From NCBI RefSeq assembly GCF_027595985.1, contig NC_073302.1:98536234-98600233 (forward strand): a stretch of DNA of 64,000 nucleotides, written 5' to 3'. The stretch is from Sorex araneus (taxonomy: Eukaryota; Chordata; Mammalia; Eulipotyphla; Soricidae). Below, piece after piece: positions 46,016 to 58,384 of the stretch. Position 1 is the first letter of the stretch, and each line of letters starts with the position of its first letter. The notes beneath the pieces are model-generated. The model made no database searches, was not told the DNA's origin, and saw nothing but the letters and a program-made list of their open reading frames with translations. The position numbers and the translations under genes were made by a program.

Positions 46016-46188
46016 GGGGGCTGGAGCGATAGCACAGCGGGTAGGGTGTTTGCCTTGCATGCGGCCGACCCGGGTTCTAATTCCAGCATCCCATATGGTC
46101 CCCTGAGCACGGCCAGGGGTAATTCCTGAGTGCAGAGCCAGGAGTAACCCCTGTGCATCGCCAGGTGTGACCCAAAAAGCAAAAAAAA
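46016..46188 (+). mobile_element. SOR-type SINE, young, with TSD
   Basis: Near-consensus copy; a 10-bp duplication, aaaatatttg, lies at 46006-46015 and 46189-46198. Confidence 0.95.
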
Positions 46189-46302
46189 AAAATATTTGAT
46201 AAAATTCATCACCTATTCATGGTGAAAATCAACAAAATAGGAATTTAAAAAGCATTTTAACATTGTAAAGGCCATATACAAGAAATCCATGCTTGAAATT
46301 AT

Positions 46303-46486
46303 CTTTTTTTTTTTTTTTTTGCTTTTTGGGTCACACCGAGCAATGCACAGGGGTCACTCCTGGCTCCTGCACTCAGGAATTACTCCTGGTGGGTGCTTGG
46401 GAGACTATATGGGATGCTGGGAATCAAACTCGGGTTGGCCGAGTGCAAGGCAAACGACCTACCTGCTGCGCTATCGCTCTAGTCTT
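46303..46486 (-). mobile_element. SOR-type SINE, young
   Basis: Inverted copy with a T-run of about 17 bases at the left and head end GCTATCGCTCTAG at the right. Confidence 0.93.
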
Positions 46487-46649
46487 GATTGACATTATCC
46501 TCAATGTGGACAAAGCTGTAAGTTGTACAATCAGGCAGAAAACAAGGACAAAAGCAATTTCAACCCTGCTATGCAACATAGGATTGAAAGTCCTTGTAAT
46601 CCCCATCACACACACCATAATTAATGTGGCTCATCCTCATAATAGTCAA

Positions 46650-46879
46650 TAACAGACAACTTTTCCAAAGTATCTTGTTTTATCCAATCCCACCTCATTT
46701 GACTGAACTCAGATTTTTCTTTACCAAGTCTTCTACTTGGAGCTCAAATTAATTTTCTTAGTTATTGTCCAGCTAGAAAGCCTGTGTACTATCTTGAGCA
46801 TGTTCTCCCTCCCCCATCATTCTCCTTTTCTCTGTCTCTCTCTCCCCTTTCCAGAAAATGTCTAAATAAAACCCATGTT
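46650..46879 (+). other. Possible LTR-like or retroposon end
   Basis: A pyrimidine-rich stretch followed by CTAAATAAAACCCATGTT resembles 54370-54510, which has a CT-rich stretch and CTAAACAAAACTTGATTTT. The similarity suggests a shared unclassified repeat; evidence is thin. Confidence 0.3.
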
Positions 46880-47062
46880 GTTTTTTTTTTTTGCTTTTTG
46901 CTTTTTGGGCCACACCTGGCAATGCACAGGGGTTACTCCTGGCTCTGCACTCAGGAATTACTCCTGGCGGTGCTCAGGGGACCATATGGGTGCTAGGAAT
47001 CAAACCCGGGTCGGCCACATGCAAGGCAAACACCCTACCCGCTGTGCTATCACTCCAGCCCC
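46880..47062 (-). mobile_element. SOR-type SINE, young, with TSD
   Basis: Inverted, near-consensus copy flanked by a perfect 15-bp duplication, aataaaacccatgtt, at 46865-46879 and 47063-47077. Confidence 0.96.
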
Positions 47063-47372
47063 AATAAAACCCATGTTTTACTTCATGACTCCTTTCTTCC
47101 TAAAGATCTTTTCTATGAAGGAAAGGTAAGGCCTGAAAGGCTTTCTTTCCCTGCAAGCTGCAAGACTCACAGAAGGCTCTTGTCCTAGATTTCTCCAGCA
47201 TTCCCTGAGTGACAGAGGTGGACAGAGAGAAAGTGGCAGATTGTTTTATTGAGGTTGCCATCTCTCTACTTCACATTTCATGTAAGTAACCCAGCAATCC
47301 CACCTACGTCATTAACTGGCAATCATGAAGGGATAATGCAGTGAATAACTTCAAGAGGAAAAAGGAAAATAT

Positions 47373-47744
47373 GTGGAGATTTTCATCAGGCTCCTTTTGA
47401 GTAGGAGCCACAACAATGAGGTAGACTATATCTTCCTGGGAACCACAGAGGAAGGCCAGCACAAGGAGATACTGGACATTATCTCTACTACTGAAAACAA
47501 TGAACTCCAGATCTGTGAAGAAACCCCTAAATCTGCAATGACTGATCACAACCTGAGTCATCTTCTCAGCTTCAAGAGAAGTACTGGAGACCAGGGTCTC
47601 TCTCAACTCTGGATTGGGATGACTCCATCCCACAAAGATACTTCTCCAGAAGATGAGAGGCCCAGAACACCTCCAGCTCATGGTGCTGACCTGATCTTCA
47701 CATCTTCACACTGCCCGAGCCTAGGTAACACTAACATGACATAA
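47373..47744 (+). CDS. Unrecognised 123-codon open frame, doubtful
   Basis: Lies in sequence I cannot assign to a repeat. The predicted peptide is polar, without recognisable domain, signal peptide or membrane segment. A minus-strand frame of 125 codons covers almost the same bases, as expected from chance. No splice or promoter evidence. Possibly a fragment of an old gene or retroelement. Confidence 0.12.
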   Translation: MEIFIRLLLSRSHNNEVDYIFLGTTEEGQHKEILDIISTTENNELQICEETPKSAMTDHNLSHLLSFKRSTGDQGLSQLWIGMTPSHKDTSPEDERPRTPPAHGADLIFTSSHCPSLGNTNMT

Positions 47745-47747
47745 AAA

Positions 47748-48010
47748 ATATATACATATATTTTTTCCTTGCTTGATACGAAAAAATATTAATATCATTA
47801 TTCATGATGATATGAATAATATATCATTATTATATTCTCTCCTATATTATATTCTTCTCCTATTCTATACTATATGTATATATAGTATATATACATATAT
47901 TTTTTCCTTGCTTGATACCTAAAAATATTAATATCATTATTCATGATGATATGAATAATATATTATTATTATATTCTCTCCTATATTATATTCTTCTCCT
48001 ATTCTATACT
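47748..48010 (+). repeat. Tandem duplication, 139-bp unit
   Basis: Two copies of an AT-rich unit, 47748-47886 and 47887-48010 (the second slightly shorter), differ at only a few bases (GATACGAAAAA against GATACCTAAAA). The unit includes the palindromic TTCATGATGATATGAA. Confidence 0.93.
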
Positions 48011-49555
48011 TAGCCAATCCTCAGGACCTCTCAGTAAATAATGTGGTACCTAAAATGGATTGTTTTCAGTCTTGCTGTGTTTATGCTAAAGAACAAGACA
48101 AGTTCATTAAACCATATGGAAAATTTAAAGTGAAGATTGAGAAAAAAAGCTGCCTGTAACTGCAGAATCTGCAGAAATCAGATTCTAGTTCTACGAGGTA
48201 ATTGGATAAAATATTTTCTAATAGGTTGAGTTAAAAGGTGCCCTTGTAGGTAATCCAGATGTAACAGGTTTAAAGATGATAGCAGCCTACCTCATAAAGG
48301 GACTCAAAACTGTGTGTGCTGTTCTAGGCTGAACAGCATCACAGAAGCCCGAGACTGACCAGGGACAGGGACAACACCAGCAGCTAAAGCAGACATGCAC
48401 TTTCTCGAGCCTGTCAGTAATCTGCATTACTTTGAAATAAACATCTATAGTGATTCTACGTATGTTTTCTTAGTTCTACATATACTTAATGTCATTTGGA
48501 AAGAATAAAGGTTTTTAACAGCTGAAATAATCCAATAAAGTATGGGGAGTAAATCCCAATTCTATTGGAGATGGTTCAGGCCCCCAAGGAAATAGAAATT
48601 ATGCACTCCACTATGGAAGGCTCTTTATAATAACAGATTGCTTGTTGGACTTTAAAAGTTGTTAATATTGAAGAAGTGTGGCAGGCAAGTTAGGAATATA
48701 GGAGTGCTCTTTTGCCTCACCCAGATGAAGGATTATCTCCAAAGAAAATTCAGTCTGGTAGTTGGGTCTAACTCAAAACTTGAAAGGCTGGATCCCCTTC
48801 AGATCAGCTGTTGTCTAAATGGAAGGAACTTTACCAAGTTCTGAGCACTTTCACATCTGGCTATGAAAAATTAATTTAATTTATAGTTGGGTTCATCTTT
48901 CCAGAATAAAATCCATTAGTTATATCTACCTCAAGTAGTGAGAAGACTCAGCTTAGAGAACAAGGTGACCTACTTCTGTGAACCCATCCAGGACCTATAA
49001 ACTTATTTTTAAAATAAAGTAGGAAATGCTGCTCATGGAAAAGCTAAGTTTCATGACTCTTTATCTAAAACTGCTCCTACTAATAATTATTGGTTTGCAG
49101 ACAAATGGAATCGGGCCCTAGCACATTTCTGCAGTGGGCCTCCCAGTACGCAAAGGGAAAAAGTCCAAGCCCACGCTGGGAGTGTGGCCTCATTGCAGTC
49201 TCTAATATCCCAGTAGTCCTCTGGTGAATGTTCTTATTTTAGGGAACAGATTTTTCTGCTCTTCAGGAGCACATCAATTATGAGAAACTTTTCCTTTCTA
49301 AGAAACTCTCGTTATAGACATCTCTGTTATCAGGCCCAGTGTAAGTGAATGACCTTCTATTTAGGTTCAGTTTAATTATTCCAGGGACAGAGGAAATAAT
49401 AAAAAGACAGAGGAAAAATGCTCTTATACCTTCACTTCTAACCATATTCTCTCTTTTCAAACTTTCAAACAACTCTGAAACCCAATGAGTCATTGCCTGG
49501 GCTCCATTAAACTAAGGTAGCATAAGGTAGCATTATATAAGAAGGGTCAATTAGT
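48011..49555. other. No recognised feature
   Basis: About 1.5 kb of apparently single-copy DNA with short open frames (at most 71 codons). It may hold old unrecognised repeats. Confidence 0.4.
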
Positions 49556-49559
49556 CAGC

Positions 49560-49852
49560 ATGAAGAAACTCCAGAAAATGGACCATCACACACTTTGCCC
49601 TTAAAGGTATAAGGCAGTGAAATCTCAAAAAGAAAATATGAATCAGGAAGACACGCAGATAGGCATATAGGGAAAAGATGCCCCATGGCAATGAGTTCTT
49701 GGAAAGCAATAAAACCAGACAACCCCAAGGCTGCTAAAAAAACCCATCTTCCAATTCTCCTGGCCCTTGTGTCTACTGTCCTTGGTACTGGTATCATATT
49801 ATGATTATTTTTATATGCCGTGAATGAGAAGGGATAAAAGAGACAGGGAGGA

Positions 49853-49913
<61 letters not shown>

Positions 49914-50092
49914 AAAGTGCCTGCAGTAGAGACAGAGACAGGCTGGGGAGAGTTGGCAGGAAAGAAAATGGGGACATTAGTGGTGGGAAATTACACTGGT
50001 AGAGGGATGGGTGTTGGAACACTGAATGACTGAAACCTGACCATGATCAGCTTTGTAACTCTGTACCTCATGATCTCATAGTGACTCAAAAA
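49560..50092 (+). mobile_element. L1-like 3' end, type C, with (GA)n
   Basis: The terminal part reads GGGATGGGTGTTGGAACACTG, GACTGAAACCTG, AGCTTTGTAACTCTGTACC and an A-rich end. A GA microsatellite at 49855-49909 is part of this family, because the copy at 55690 has the same layout. Confidence 0.65.
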
Positions 50093-50241
50093 AAAATCCT
50101 CACGTTGAGCACAGAACTAAAGCCTTGTAAGACTTTTATCTGCTGCCAGCTCACCCAGAGAATGCTGGAAATATCCCCTACTCCCACCCCAGGCCCCCAG
50201 AAGCTCCAGCAGAAACAGGCCAGGAAAAAATACCGAAGACC

Positions 50242-53200
50242 CTCTGGACAGATCAAGAAGATTAAAACTCACCAAGGAAATACTGGCTTTGAAGGAAGAA
50301 ATAGAAGAGAGAGAGCTAATAGATCTATACAGGGCTCTATATCCAAAAAAAGGGAATACACATTCTTTTCCAGTGCACATGGAACATTTTCCAGAATAGA
50401 CCATGCGCTGGGCCACGCAACATACCTTAACAGAATAAACAAAATAGACATTATACCAGCTATTTTTTCAGACCATGATGCACTGAAAATAGAAGTTAAT
50501 CATGGACAGATGCAGAAAAATAAATCAAACACCTGGAAATTAAATAGCTCCATGTTGAATAATGAGTGGGTCAGGAAGGAAATCAAGAAAGAAATAAAAA
50601 GGTACCTGGAAACAAATGAGAATGAAGACACAAGCTACCAGAACCTGTGGGACGCAGCTAAAACCATTTTAAGGGGGAAATTTATAGCTCTGCAAGCATA
50701 TCTCAGGAAGGAAGAAAGGGCCCACATAAATAACTTGACTTCACAGCTCAAGATCCTAGAAAAGGACCAACAAAAGGAGCCCAAACTTGGAAGAAGGAAA
50801 GAGAAAATAAAACTTAGAGCAGAAATTAATGACATGGAAACCCAAAAGACAATTCGAAAGATCGATGAAACCAAGAGCTGGTTCTTTGAGAAAATAAATA
50901 AGATTGATAAACCACTAGCAAGACTCACAAAGAAAGAGAGAGAGAGAACACTTATAAGCCGAATCAGAAATGAAAAGGGGGACATTGCAACAGAAACCAA
51001 AGAAATTCAAAAGATCATCAGAGACTACTTTGAAAATCTGTATGCCATGAAACAAGAGAACCTAGAAGAAATGGATAAATTCCTGGATTACTATAATCTC
51101 CCAAGGCTGAACCAAGAAGACCTGGAGTACCTGAATAGTCCTATTAACATCTAGGAAATTGAAATGGTAATCAAAAGTCTTCCCAAAAACAAAAGCCCAG
51201 GTCCAGATGGATTCACTGGCGAATTCTTGCAAACATTTAAAGAGGACCTATTGCCAGTTCTTCTCAAGCTTTTTTAGGAAATTGAAGAAACAGAAACCTT
51301 CCCAAACAGTTTCTATGAGGCCCATATCTCCCTAATACCAAAAGCAAAAAGGACACCACAAAAAATAAAACTACAGGCCAATATCCCTGATGAACACAGA
51401 TGCAAAGATTCTCAACAAAATATTAGCAAACAGAATTCAACAACTCATCAAAAAGATCATATACCACGACCAAGTGGGATTCATCCCAGGAATACAAGGA
51501 TGGTTTAACATTCGGAAATCAATCAACATAATCCATCATACCAACAAAAGAAAAGATAAAAATCATATAATCATATCAATAGATGCAGAGAAAGCATTTG
51601 ACAAGATCCAGCACCCGTTTATGATGAAAACGCTCGCCAAAATGGGTATAGAAGGGACCTTCCTCAATATAGTCAAAGCCATCTACCACAAGCCTATGGC
51701 AAGCATCATCCTCAATGGGGAAAAACTAAGACCCTTCCCACTGAGAACAGGGACAAGACAAGGATGCCCACTCTCTCCTCTTCTGTTCAATATAGTACTG
51801 GAAGTACTTGCAATAGCGATTAGGCAAGAAAAAGATATTAAGGGCATTCAGGTAGGAAAGGAAGAAATCAAGCTCTCACTATTCGCTGATGATATGATAT
51901 TATACTTAGAAAACCCTAAAACCTCTACCAAGCAACTCCTAGAAACAATAGACTCATATAGTAAAGTTTCAGGCTATAAAATCAATACCCAAAAGTCCAT
52001 GGCTTTCTTATATGCAAATAGTGAGAGAGAAGAAAGCAACATGATAAAAGCAATCCCATTCACAATTGTGCCTCAAAAAATCAAATACCTCGGAATCAGC
52101 TTAACTAAGGAGGTATAGGACTTGTATAATGAAAACTACAAAACACTACTTCGGGAAATAAAAGAAGACACGAGGAAATGGAAAAATATCCCTTGCTCAT
52201 GGATTGGAAGAATTAATATTGTCAAAATGGCAATTCTCCCCAAAGCATTGTACAAATTCAATGCGATCCCTATAGGATACCCTTGTCATTCTTCAAAGAA
52301 ATGGAGGAGGTGCTCCTGAAATTCATATGGAACAATAAGCCCCCACGAATAGCTAAAGCATTTCTTGGGAAAAAGAAAATGGGTGGAATCAACCTCCCCA
52401 ACTTCCAACTCTATGCAAAGTGGTAGTCATTAAAACAGCTTGGTACTGAACAAAGGCAGAGCGGCAGACCAATGGATCAGGATTGAATACTCTGACACAT
52501 CCCCCCAAATATATGACCATCTAATCTTTGATAAGGGAGCAAGAAAGGTGAAGTGGAGCAAGGAAAGCATGTTTAACAAATTTTGCTGGCAAAACTGGAC
52601 AGCTACATGCAAAAAAATGGGCTTAGACCTCCACCTATCACCATGTACAAAAGTCAGAAAAAAATGGATTAAAGACCTCAACATCAGACCAGAATCCCTA
52701 AGGTACATTGAAGACAAGGTCAGCAAAACCCTCCAGGACATTGAAGACACTGGTATCTTCAAAGCTGACATGCCACAGGCCAAGTAGGTGAAAACATAGA
52801 TAAATAAATAGGACTATCTCAAACTAAGAAGCTTCTGCACCTCAAGAGAAACAGTGACCAAAGTACAAAGACAATCTACAGAATGGGAAAGGATATTTAT
52901 GCAGTACCCATCTGATAAAGGGTTGATATCAAGTATATACAATGCACTGGTTGAACTCCACAAGAAGAAAACTGCCAACCCGATCAAAAAATGGGGTGAT
53001 GAAATGAACAGAAATTTTCCCAAAGAAGAAATTCGAATGGCTCAAAGGCACATGAGAAAATGTTCAACATCACTAATCATCAGGGAGATGCAGATCAAAA
53101 CAACAATGAGATATCATCTCACACCACAGAGACTGGCCCACATCCCAAACAACAAAAACAACTTTTGTTTGCATGGATGTGGGGAGAAAGGGACTCTTCT

Positions 53201-54066
53201 TCACTGTTGGTGGGAATGTCGACTGGTTCAGCCCTTTTGGAAAACAATGTGGACAGTTCTCAAAAAATTAGAAATTGATCTTCCATTTGACCCAGAAATA
53301 CCACTCTTGGGAATATATCCTGAAGAGGCAAAAAGGTATAGTAGAGATAGCATCTGCATTTCTATGTTCATTGCAGCACTGTTTACAATAGCCAGAATCT
53401 GGAAAAAACCAGAGTGCCCCCAAACATATGACTGGTTAAAGAAACTCTTGTACATATGCACAACGGAATACTATGTAGCTCTCAGAAAACATGAAGTCAG
53501 GAAATTTGCATATAAGTGGATCAACATGGAAGATATCATGTTGAGTGAAATGAGTCAGAAAGAAAGAGACAGACATAGAAATATTGCACTCATATGTGGA
53601 ATATAATATAATTGAGAAGTGCAAGTTGGCAGTGATGCAATTTCTGGCAGATATTTCTCTGGACTTAGTTACTAAAATACAGAAACCCAACACCGTGAGG
53701 CCGCTAGGTGCTCTCACTCGATCTCATACTTCTTCATTCTCAGCAATAGAAAACAAATTGTCATATGCTTCCTTTTCAGCAGGTCTGACTTTAGGGAGGA
53801 GATTCTCCAAACAATAATAGTGAGTTTTGTTGAAATATTGAATGCAATCAAAGTGAAAGTAACGTGAAATTTATCAGTTACACAGGCAAGGGGGGGTTAG
53901 GGGTGTGGGGGGACTGGGTGGAGCTATACTGTGATTCTTGGTGGTGGAATATGTGCACTGGTGAAGGAATGGGTGTTTGAGCATTGTATAACTGAGACTT
54001 AAACCTGAAAACTTTGTAACTTTCCACATGGTGCCTCAATAAAAAATTTTTTAAAAAATAAAAAAT
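50242..54066 (+). mobile_element. Longest L1 copy, 3.8 kb, type B UTR
   Basis: Starts inside the ORF2 endonuclease and runs through reverse transcriptase and C-terminal domain to the UTR and A-rich tail. Flanks aaaaaataccgaagacc (50225-50241) and aaaaaataccagagacc (54067-54083) form a 17-bp duplication with two differences. Its UTR (53610-54050) is type B, unlike the type A UTRs on the L1 copies at 8229, 30859, 55889 and 62318. Confidence 0.93.
50250..53606 (+). pseudogene. L1 ORF2, nearly complete but disrupted
   Basis: Endonuclease/reverse-transcriptase protein of L1. Segments: late endonuclease ([16 protein letters not shown], about 50400-50500); linker; RT with [18 protein letters not shown] (51470), [13 protein letters not shown] (51590), [14 protein letters not shown] (51750) and the catalytic box FADD at 51882-51893; then C-terminal domain with [15 protein letters not shown] (53200). 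In-frame stops lie at 51154, 52118, 52319 and 52785, and frame changes occur near 50340 and 51340-51390. The early endonuclease is absent. It cannot make a full protein. Confidence 0.92.
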
Positions 54067-54083
54067 AAAAAATACCAGAGACC

Positions 54084-54397
54084 ATGAACTGCTCCCACCT
54101 CATCCCCCTGGCAACCGTCCTAGCAATGGACTCTCACCTAGGAAGAAAGAACCCCCCACATGCTGCAGCATGGGAGAAAGCCTACAGCAGCCAACGTGAA
54201 ACTAAGGGGGAGGGTTCATGTGCCACCTGTACCCATGTGTTGATGCTGAGCCCATGTGGCGTCCATGCACATTCATTGCCCTTAGCTCCCCTCTCCAGAT
54301 GTTGCTTCCATACCTCAATACTGTATGCTCTGGCACACTAGGGCTCTCTCCACTCTGGAGAAACCTGCATTCTCTCTTTCTCCCATTCTCTTTTGTG

Positions 54398-54400
<3 letters not shown>
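54084..54400. other. No recognised feature
   Basis: Together with 50094-50224 this forms the pre-insertion target of the 3.8-kb L1. Mixed-GC, possibly an unclassified LTR (see 46650). Confidence 0.3.

Positions 54401-54452
<52 letters not shown>
54401..54452 (+). repeat. (TC)n microsatellite
   Basis: About 25 uninterrupted CT units. Confidence 0.97.
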
Positions 54453-54455
<3 letters not shown>

Positions 54456-55256
54456 AGGGTGGAAACTCCTCCATCCTGGTTTCCTCAAAATTTCTAAACA
54501 AAACTTGATTTTACTGAAAAAAAGAGAAAAATAGAAATAAAATACTCAGTATTAGCACTGTACAATGAGAAATGACAGCAATTTTATGCTTTCCATCATT
54601 TTAAAAACAAATTTAGTGTTACTGACTAGTAATCAAAATTCTTCTAACTTTTATAGCACATTGTTCTTCCCATTTAGGACTTAGGTATAAAAAACTAGTC
54701 TTTCAGCTAAATACTCGACTCAAGAGAATAATGAGTGACATCAAGATAGTTTTCATTGAATTTTCAGTTACACCCAAGGCCAAATATCTGTCCCATAAAC
54801 GATAATAATTTCTCTCCTAAAAGAATGAGACAGGATCTATTATTATTTCTTCAAAGAATACTAACCTTTTTAAAATCCACTAACATAATCTTACATAAGT
54901 ATTATAAGAGCTGTGGCACAAACTGTTTTAAGACCTGCTAACATTTTTATTTGGATCAGAATTCCCCCTTTTACTTTTTTGATTGCTTCCTTCCCTTCCT
55001 TATATCCCCAACCTTCTCTTCTCTTATTTTCTCTCCACTTCTCGCCTTACCCCCATCATCTTCCTGCTCCAAAAGTGGGTACTTAAAATATATGATATAG
55101 TGATAAATTATATATAATTTAATAATTTAATTAATGTTAGTATTTCATGAGTAAGTAAACTATTTCAACAAAATTTTGATAATAGCTGTATCATAAAATT
55201 AATAATTTTCAAACTCATACTATACTACATATGAATTATAATTTTTATAAAATATT
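54453..55256. other. No recognised feature
   Basis: AT-rich; a pyrimidine-rich patch at 54970-55060. Confidence 0.4.
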
Positions 55257-55269
55257 GAATAGTCAATAG

Positions 55270-55518
55270 CACTATAGCACTAGCACTATCGTTCATAAGC
55301 TTGCTCTAGCAGGCACCAGTAACATCTCCATTGTGAGACTTGTTGTTACTGTTTTTGGCATAGCGAATATGCCATGGGAAGCTTGCCAGGCTCTGCCGAG
55401 TGGATGGGGTATTCTGAGTAGCTTGCCGGGCTCTCCGAGAGGGACAGAGGAATCAAACCTGGGTCAGCTGCATGCAAGGCAAATGCCCTACCCAACTGTG
55501 CTATTGCTCCACCCCACT
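55270..55518 (-). mobile_element. RTE-tailed SINE, full length
   Basis: Complete inverted copy; tail complement GCACTATCGTTCATAAGC, body ATGCCATGGGAAGCTTGCC, head CTATTGCTCCACCCC. Probable duplication gaatagtcaatag and gaaaagtcagtag at 55257-55269 and 55519-55531 (two differences). Confidence 0.93.
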
Positions 55519-55689
55519 GAAAAGTCAGTAGGAAAAGAAAATTATATATTTGATTCAGTTACTGAGGAACATAAATTTCTAATGATAGAAGGATGAATCA
55601 GAAAATTTTCCCACACAAGAAGTGAGTGTTTAAAGTAGGTAAAATGTTATGCATGGTAACCTTTCTGTAGCTATGTTGCAAGTCATAAT

Positions 55690-55744
55690 GCCCAAAAGGA
55701 AAAAGAGAAATGGGGAGAGGGAGGGAGAGAGGAAGAGAGGGAGG

Positions 55745-55781
<37 letters not shown>

Positions 55782-55888
55782 TGACTGCATAGAGGTAGGG
55801 GCAGGGGGAGAAGAAGGGAGGATAACTGGTGACATTGGTCCTGGGAAATGTACACTGGTGAAAGGACGGGTGTTAAAACACTGTATGA
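55690..55888 (+). mobile_element. L1-like 3' end, type C, end-truncated
   Basis: Same layout as 49800-50040: a GA tract (55735-55780), GGTGACATTGGTCCTGGG, then GGTGTTAAAACACTGTATGA. It stops there and is fused directly to L1 ORF2 at about 55889. Confidence 0.7.
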
Positions 55889-58165
55889 GATAGACTTGTA
55901 TAGTAAAGTTGCAGGCTATAAAATCAGTACTCAAAAGTCCATGATTTTTTATATGCAAATAATGAGAGAGAAGAAAGTGACATGAAAAAAAGTAATTCCC
56001 TTCACAATCATCTCTCAGAAAAGCAAGAACCTCAGAATTAGCTTAACTAAGGAGGTAAAGGACCTATATAAAGAAAACTACAAAACGTTACTTCACAAAA
56101 TAAAAGAGAACTCAAGGAAATGGAAACATATCCCCTGCTCATGGATTAAGAGAATTAACATTGTCAAAATGGCGATACTCCCCAAAGCATTGTAGAGATT
56201 CCATGTAATCCCTATAAGGATACCCATGACATCTTTCAAAGAAATGGAGCAAACATTCCTGAAATTAAATTGGAACAAAAATCCCCCATGAATAACTAAA
56301 GCAATTATTGGGAAAAAGGAGATTGGAGGCATGACCTTTCTTAACCTCAAGCTCCACTACAAAGTGATAATAATTAAAACACCATGGTACTGGACTGAAG
56401 GCAGAGCCGCAGACCAATGAAACAGGGTTGAATATTCTTACATATACCCTCAAACATATGTTATCTAATATTTGATTAGGGAGCAAGAAATGTGAAATGG
56501 AGCATGGAAATCCTCTTTAACAAATGGTGCTGGAAAAACTGGACAGCTACATGCAAAAACATGGGCTCAGACCTCTACCTAATACAATGTACAAAAGTCA
56601 GATCAAAATGTAAAGACCTCAACATCAAACCAGAATCCATAAGGTACATTGAAGACAAGGTCGACTAAAGGTATCTTCAAAGATGACACACCACTGACCA
56701 AGCAAGTGAAAGCAAAGATAAACATATGGGGCTATCTTAAACTAAGAAGCTTCTGCACCTCAAAAGAAACAGTGGCTAGAATACAAAGACGGTGTACAGA
56801 ATGGGAAAGTATATTCTCCCAATACCCATCAGATAAGGGCTTAATATCAAGGATATACTAGGCATTGATTGAATTCTGTAGCATTGTAGCACTGTCGTCC
56901 CATTTACTATCAATTTGCTCAAGCAGGAACCAGTAATGTCTCCATGGTGAGACTTGTTACTGTTTTTGGCATACGGAATATACCACAGGTAGCTTGCCAG
57001 GTTCTGCCGTGTGGGCGGGATACTCTCAGTAGCTTGCCAGGCTCTCCGAGAGGATGGAGGAATTGAACCCAGGTCGGCCGCATGTAAGGCAAACATACTA
57101 CCCACTGTGCTATCACTCAAGTCCAGTTGAACTCTACAAGAAGAAAACATCCAACCCCATCAGAAAATGGGACAATGAAATGAACAGAAAATTTCGCAAA
57201 GAAGAAATCCGAATGGCCAAAAGGCACAAGAAAAAACTCTCTTAATCACTAATAATCAAGGAGATGCAGATCAAAACAACAATGAGATATCATCTCACAC
57301 CACAGAGACTGGCCCACATCCCAAAAAACAAAAAACAACCGGTGTTGGCATGGATGTGGGGAGAAAGGGACTCTCCTTCACTGTTGGTGGGAATGCCGAC
57401 TGATTCTGCCCTTTTGGAAAACGGTATGGGCATTTCTCAAAAAATTAGAAATTGAGAACCCATTTGACCCAGCAATACCACTTCTGGGAATATATCCCAG
57501 AGAGGCAAAAAAGTACAGTAGAAATGACATCTGCACTTGCATCTTCTTTGCAGCACTGTTTACAATAGCCAGAATCTGGAAAAAACCTGAGTGCCCGAGA
57601 ACAGATGACTGGTTAAAGAAACTTTGATACATCTACACAATGGAATACTATGCAGCTGTTAGAAAAGATGAAGTCATGAACTTTGCATTTAAGTGGATCA
57701 ATATGGAAAGTATCATGTTAAATGAAAAGAGAGGGATAGACATAGAAAGATTGCATTCATCTGTGGAATATAAAATAACAGAATGGGGGGCTAACACTCA
57801 AGAATTGTAGAGATAAGTACAAGGAGGTTTGCTCCACCTCTTGGAAGCCGGCCTCAAATGCTGGGGAAAAAGGCAGCTCATATAGAAAAGGGAACACCAA
57901 ATAAAGGGTGTTTGGAGGACCCACTTGAGATGGGAGATGCGTGCTGAAAGTAGAATATAGACCGAACACGATGGCCACTCAATACCTCTATTGCAAACCA
58001 CAACACCCAAAAGGAGAAAGAGAACAAAAGGGAATACCCTGCCACAGAGGTGGGAGTGGGGGACTTGGGGGGGGTGGGGGAAGGGATACTGGGATCATTG
58101 GTGGTGGAGAATGGGCACTGGTGGAGGTATCAATGCTGGACCATTGTACGACTAAATTTAATCAA
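55889..58165 (+). mobile_element. L1, ORF2 post-RT to type A UTR
   Basis: Begins after the RT box (TAGACTTGTATAGTAAAG) and runs to the UTR with its G-rich tract (58042-58085). The terminal A-rich end is missing: sequence stops after GTACGACTAAATTTAATC. ORF2 has many breaks. The RTE-tailed SINE at 56878-57126 interrupts it. Confidence 0.9.
56878..57126 (-). mobile_element. RTE-tailed SINE inside L1
   Basis: Full-length inverted copy inserted in the L1 C-terminal region; the L1 sequence ttgaa(t/c)tct is repeated at 56869-56877 and 57127-57135. The tail end shows the octamer repeat complement GTAGCATTGTAGCACTGTCG. Confidence 0.94.
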
Positions 58166-58384
58166 TAATTCTGCAAACAATAATAACTACTTAATAATTC
58201 TGTGAACACTAATAACTACTTCCAGTAAACAATATTAAAACAATATTAATTGTATTTTACTATAGTTGTTACTAGTGTTCCTCCTGTTTTGTATTTTCTC
58301 TTCCTCATCATTGTGATTATAACTGTGACTGTGGCCAACTATGATTAACCAGGTTCTGCTGTAACATAGATTAAGTATTGTAAT
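58166..58384. other. No recognised feature
   Basis: AT-rich; a short direct repeat TTAATAATTCTG(C/T)(A/G)AACA occurs near 58160 and 58190. Confidence 0.35.

Larger units (their letters stand above)
45206..46302 (+). mobile_element. Ancient L1 RT region, interrupted
   Basis: Blocks such as AAAAGTCCTGGGCCAGATGA (45385-45405), ACTTTTTATGAGACCAACAT (45498-45518) and GACCAAGTGGGATTCATTC (45900-45918) follow the RT order. SINEs at 45542-45770 and 46016-46188 interrupt it. It continues beyond 46487 (ATTATCCTCAATGTGGACAA). Confidence 0.75.

Noticed and set aside
46289-46652. Peptides such as those reading through CTQEL and WDAGNQTRVGRVQGKRP
   Set aside because: These are SINE bodies read through by chance; the same peptide fragments recur at every young SOR copy.
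49824-50033. Arg/Glu repeat open frame
   Set aside because: Translation of the (GA)n microsatellite inside a type C L1-like 3' end.
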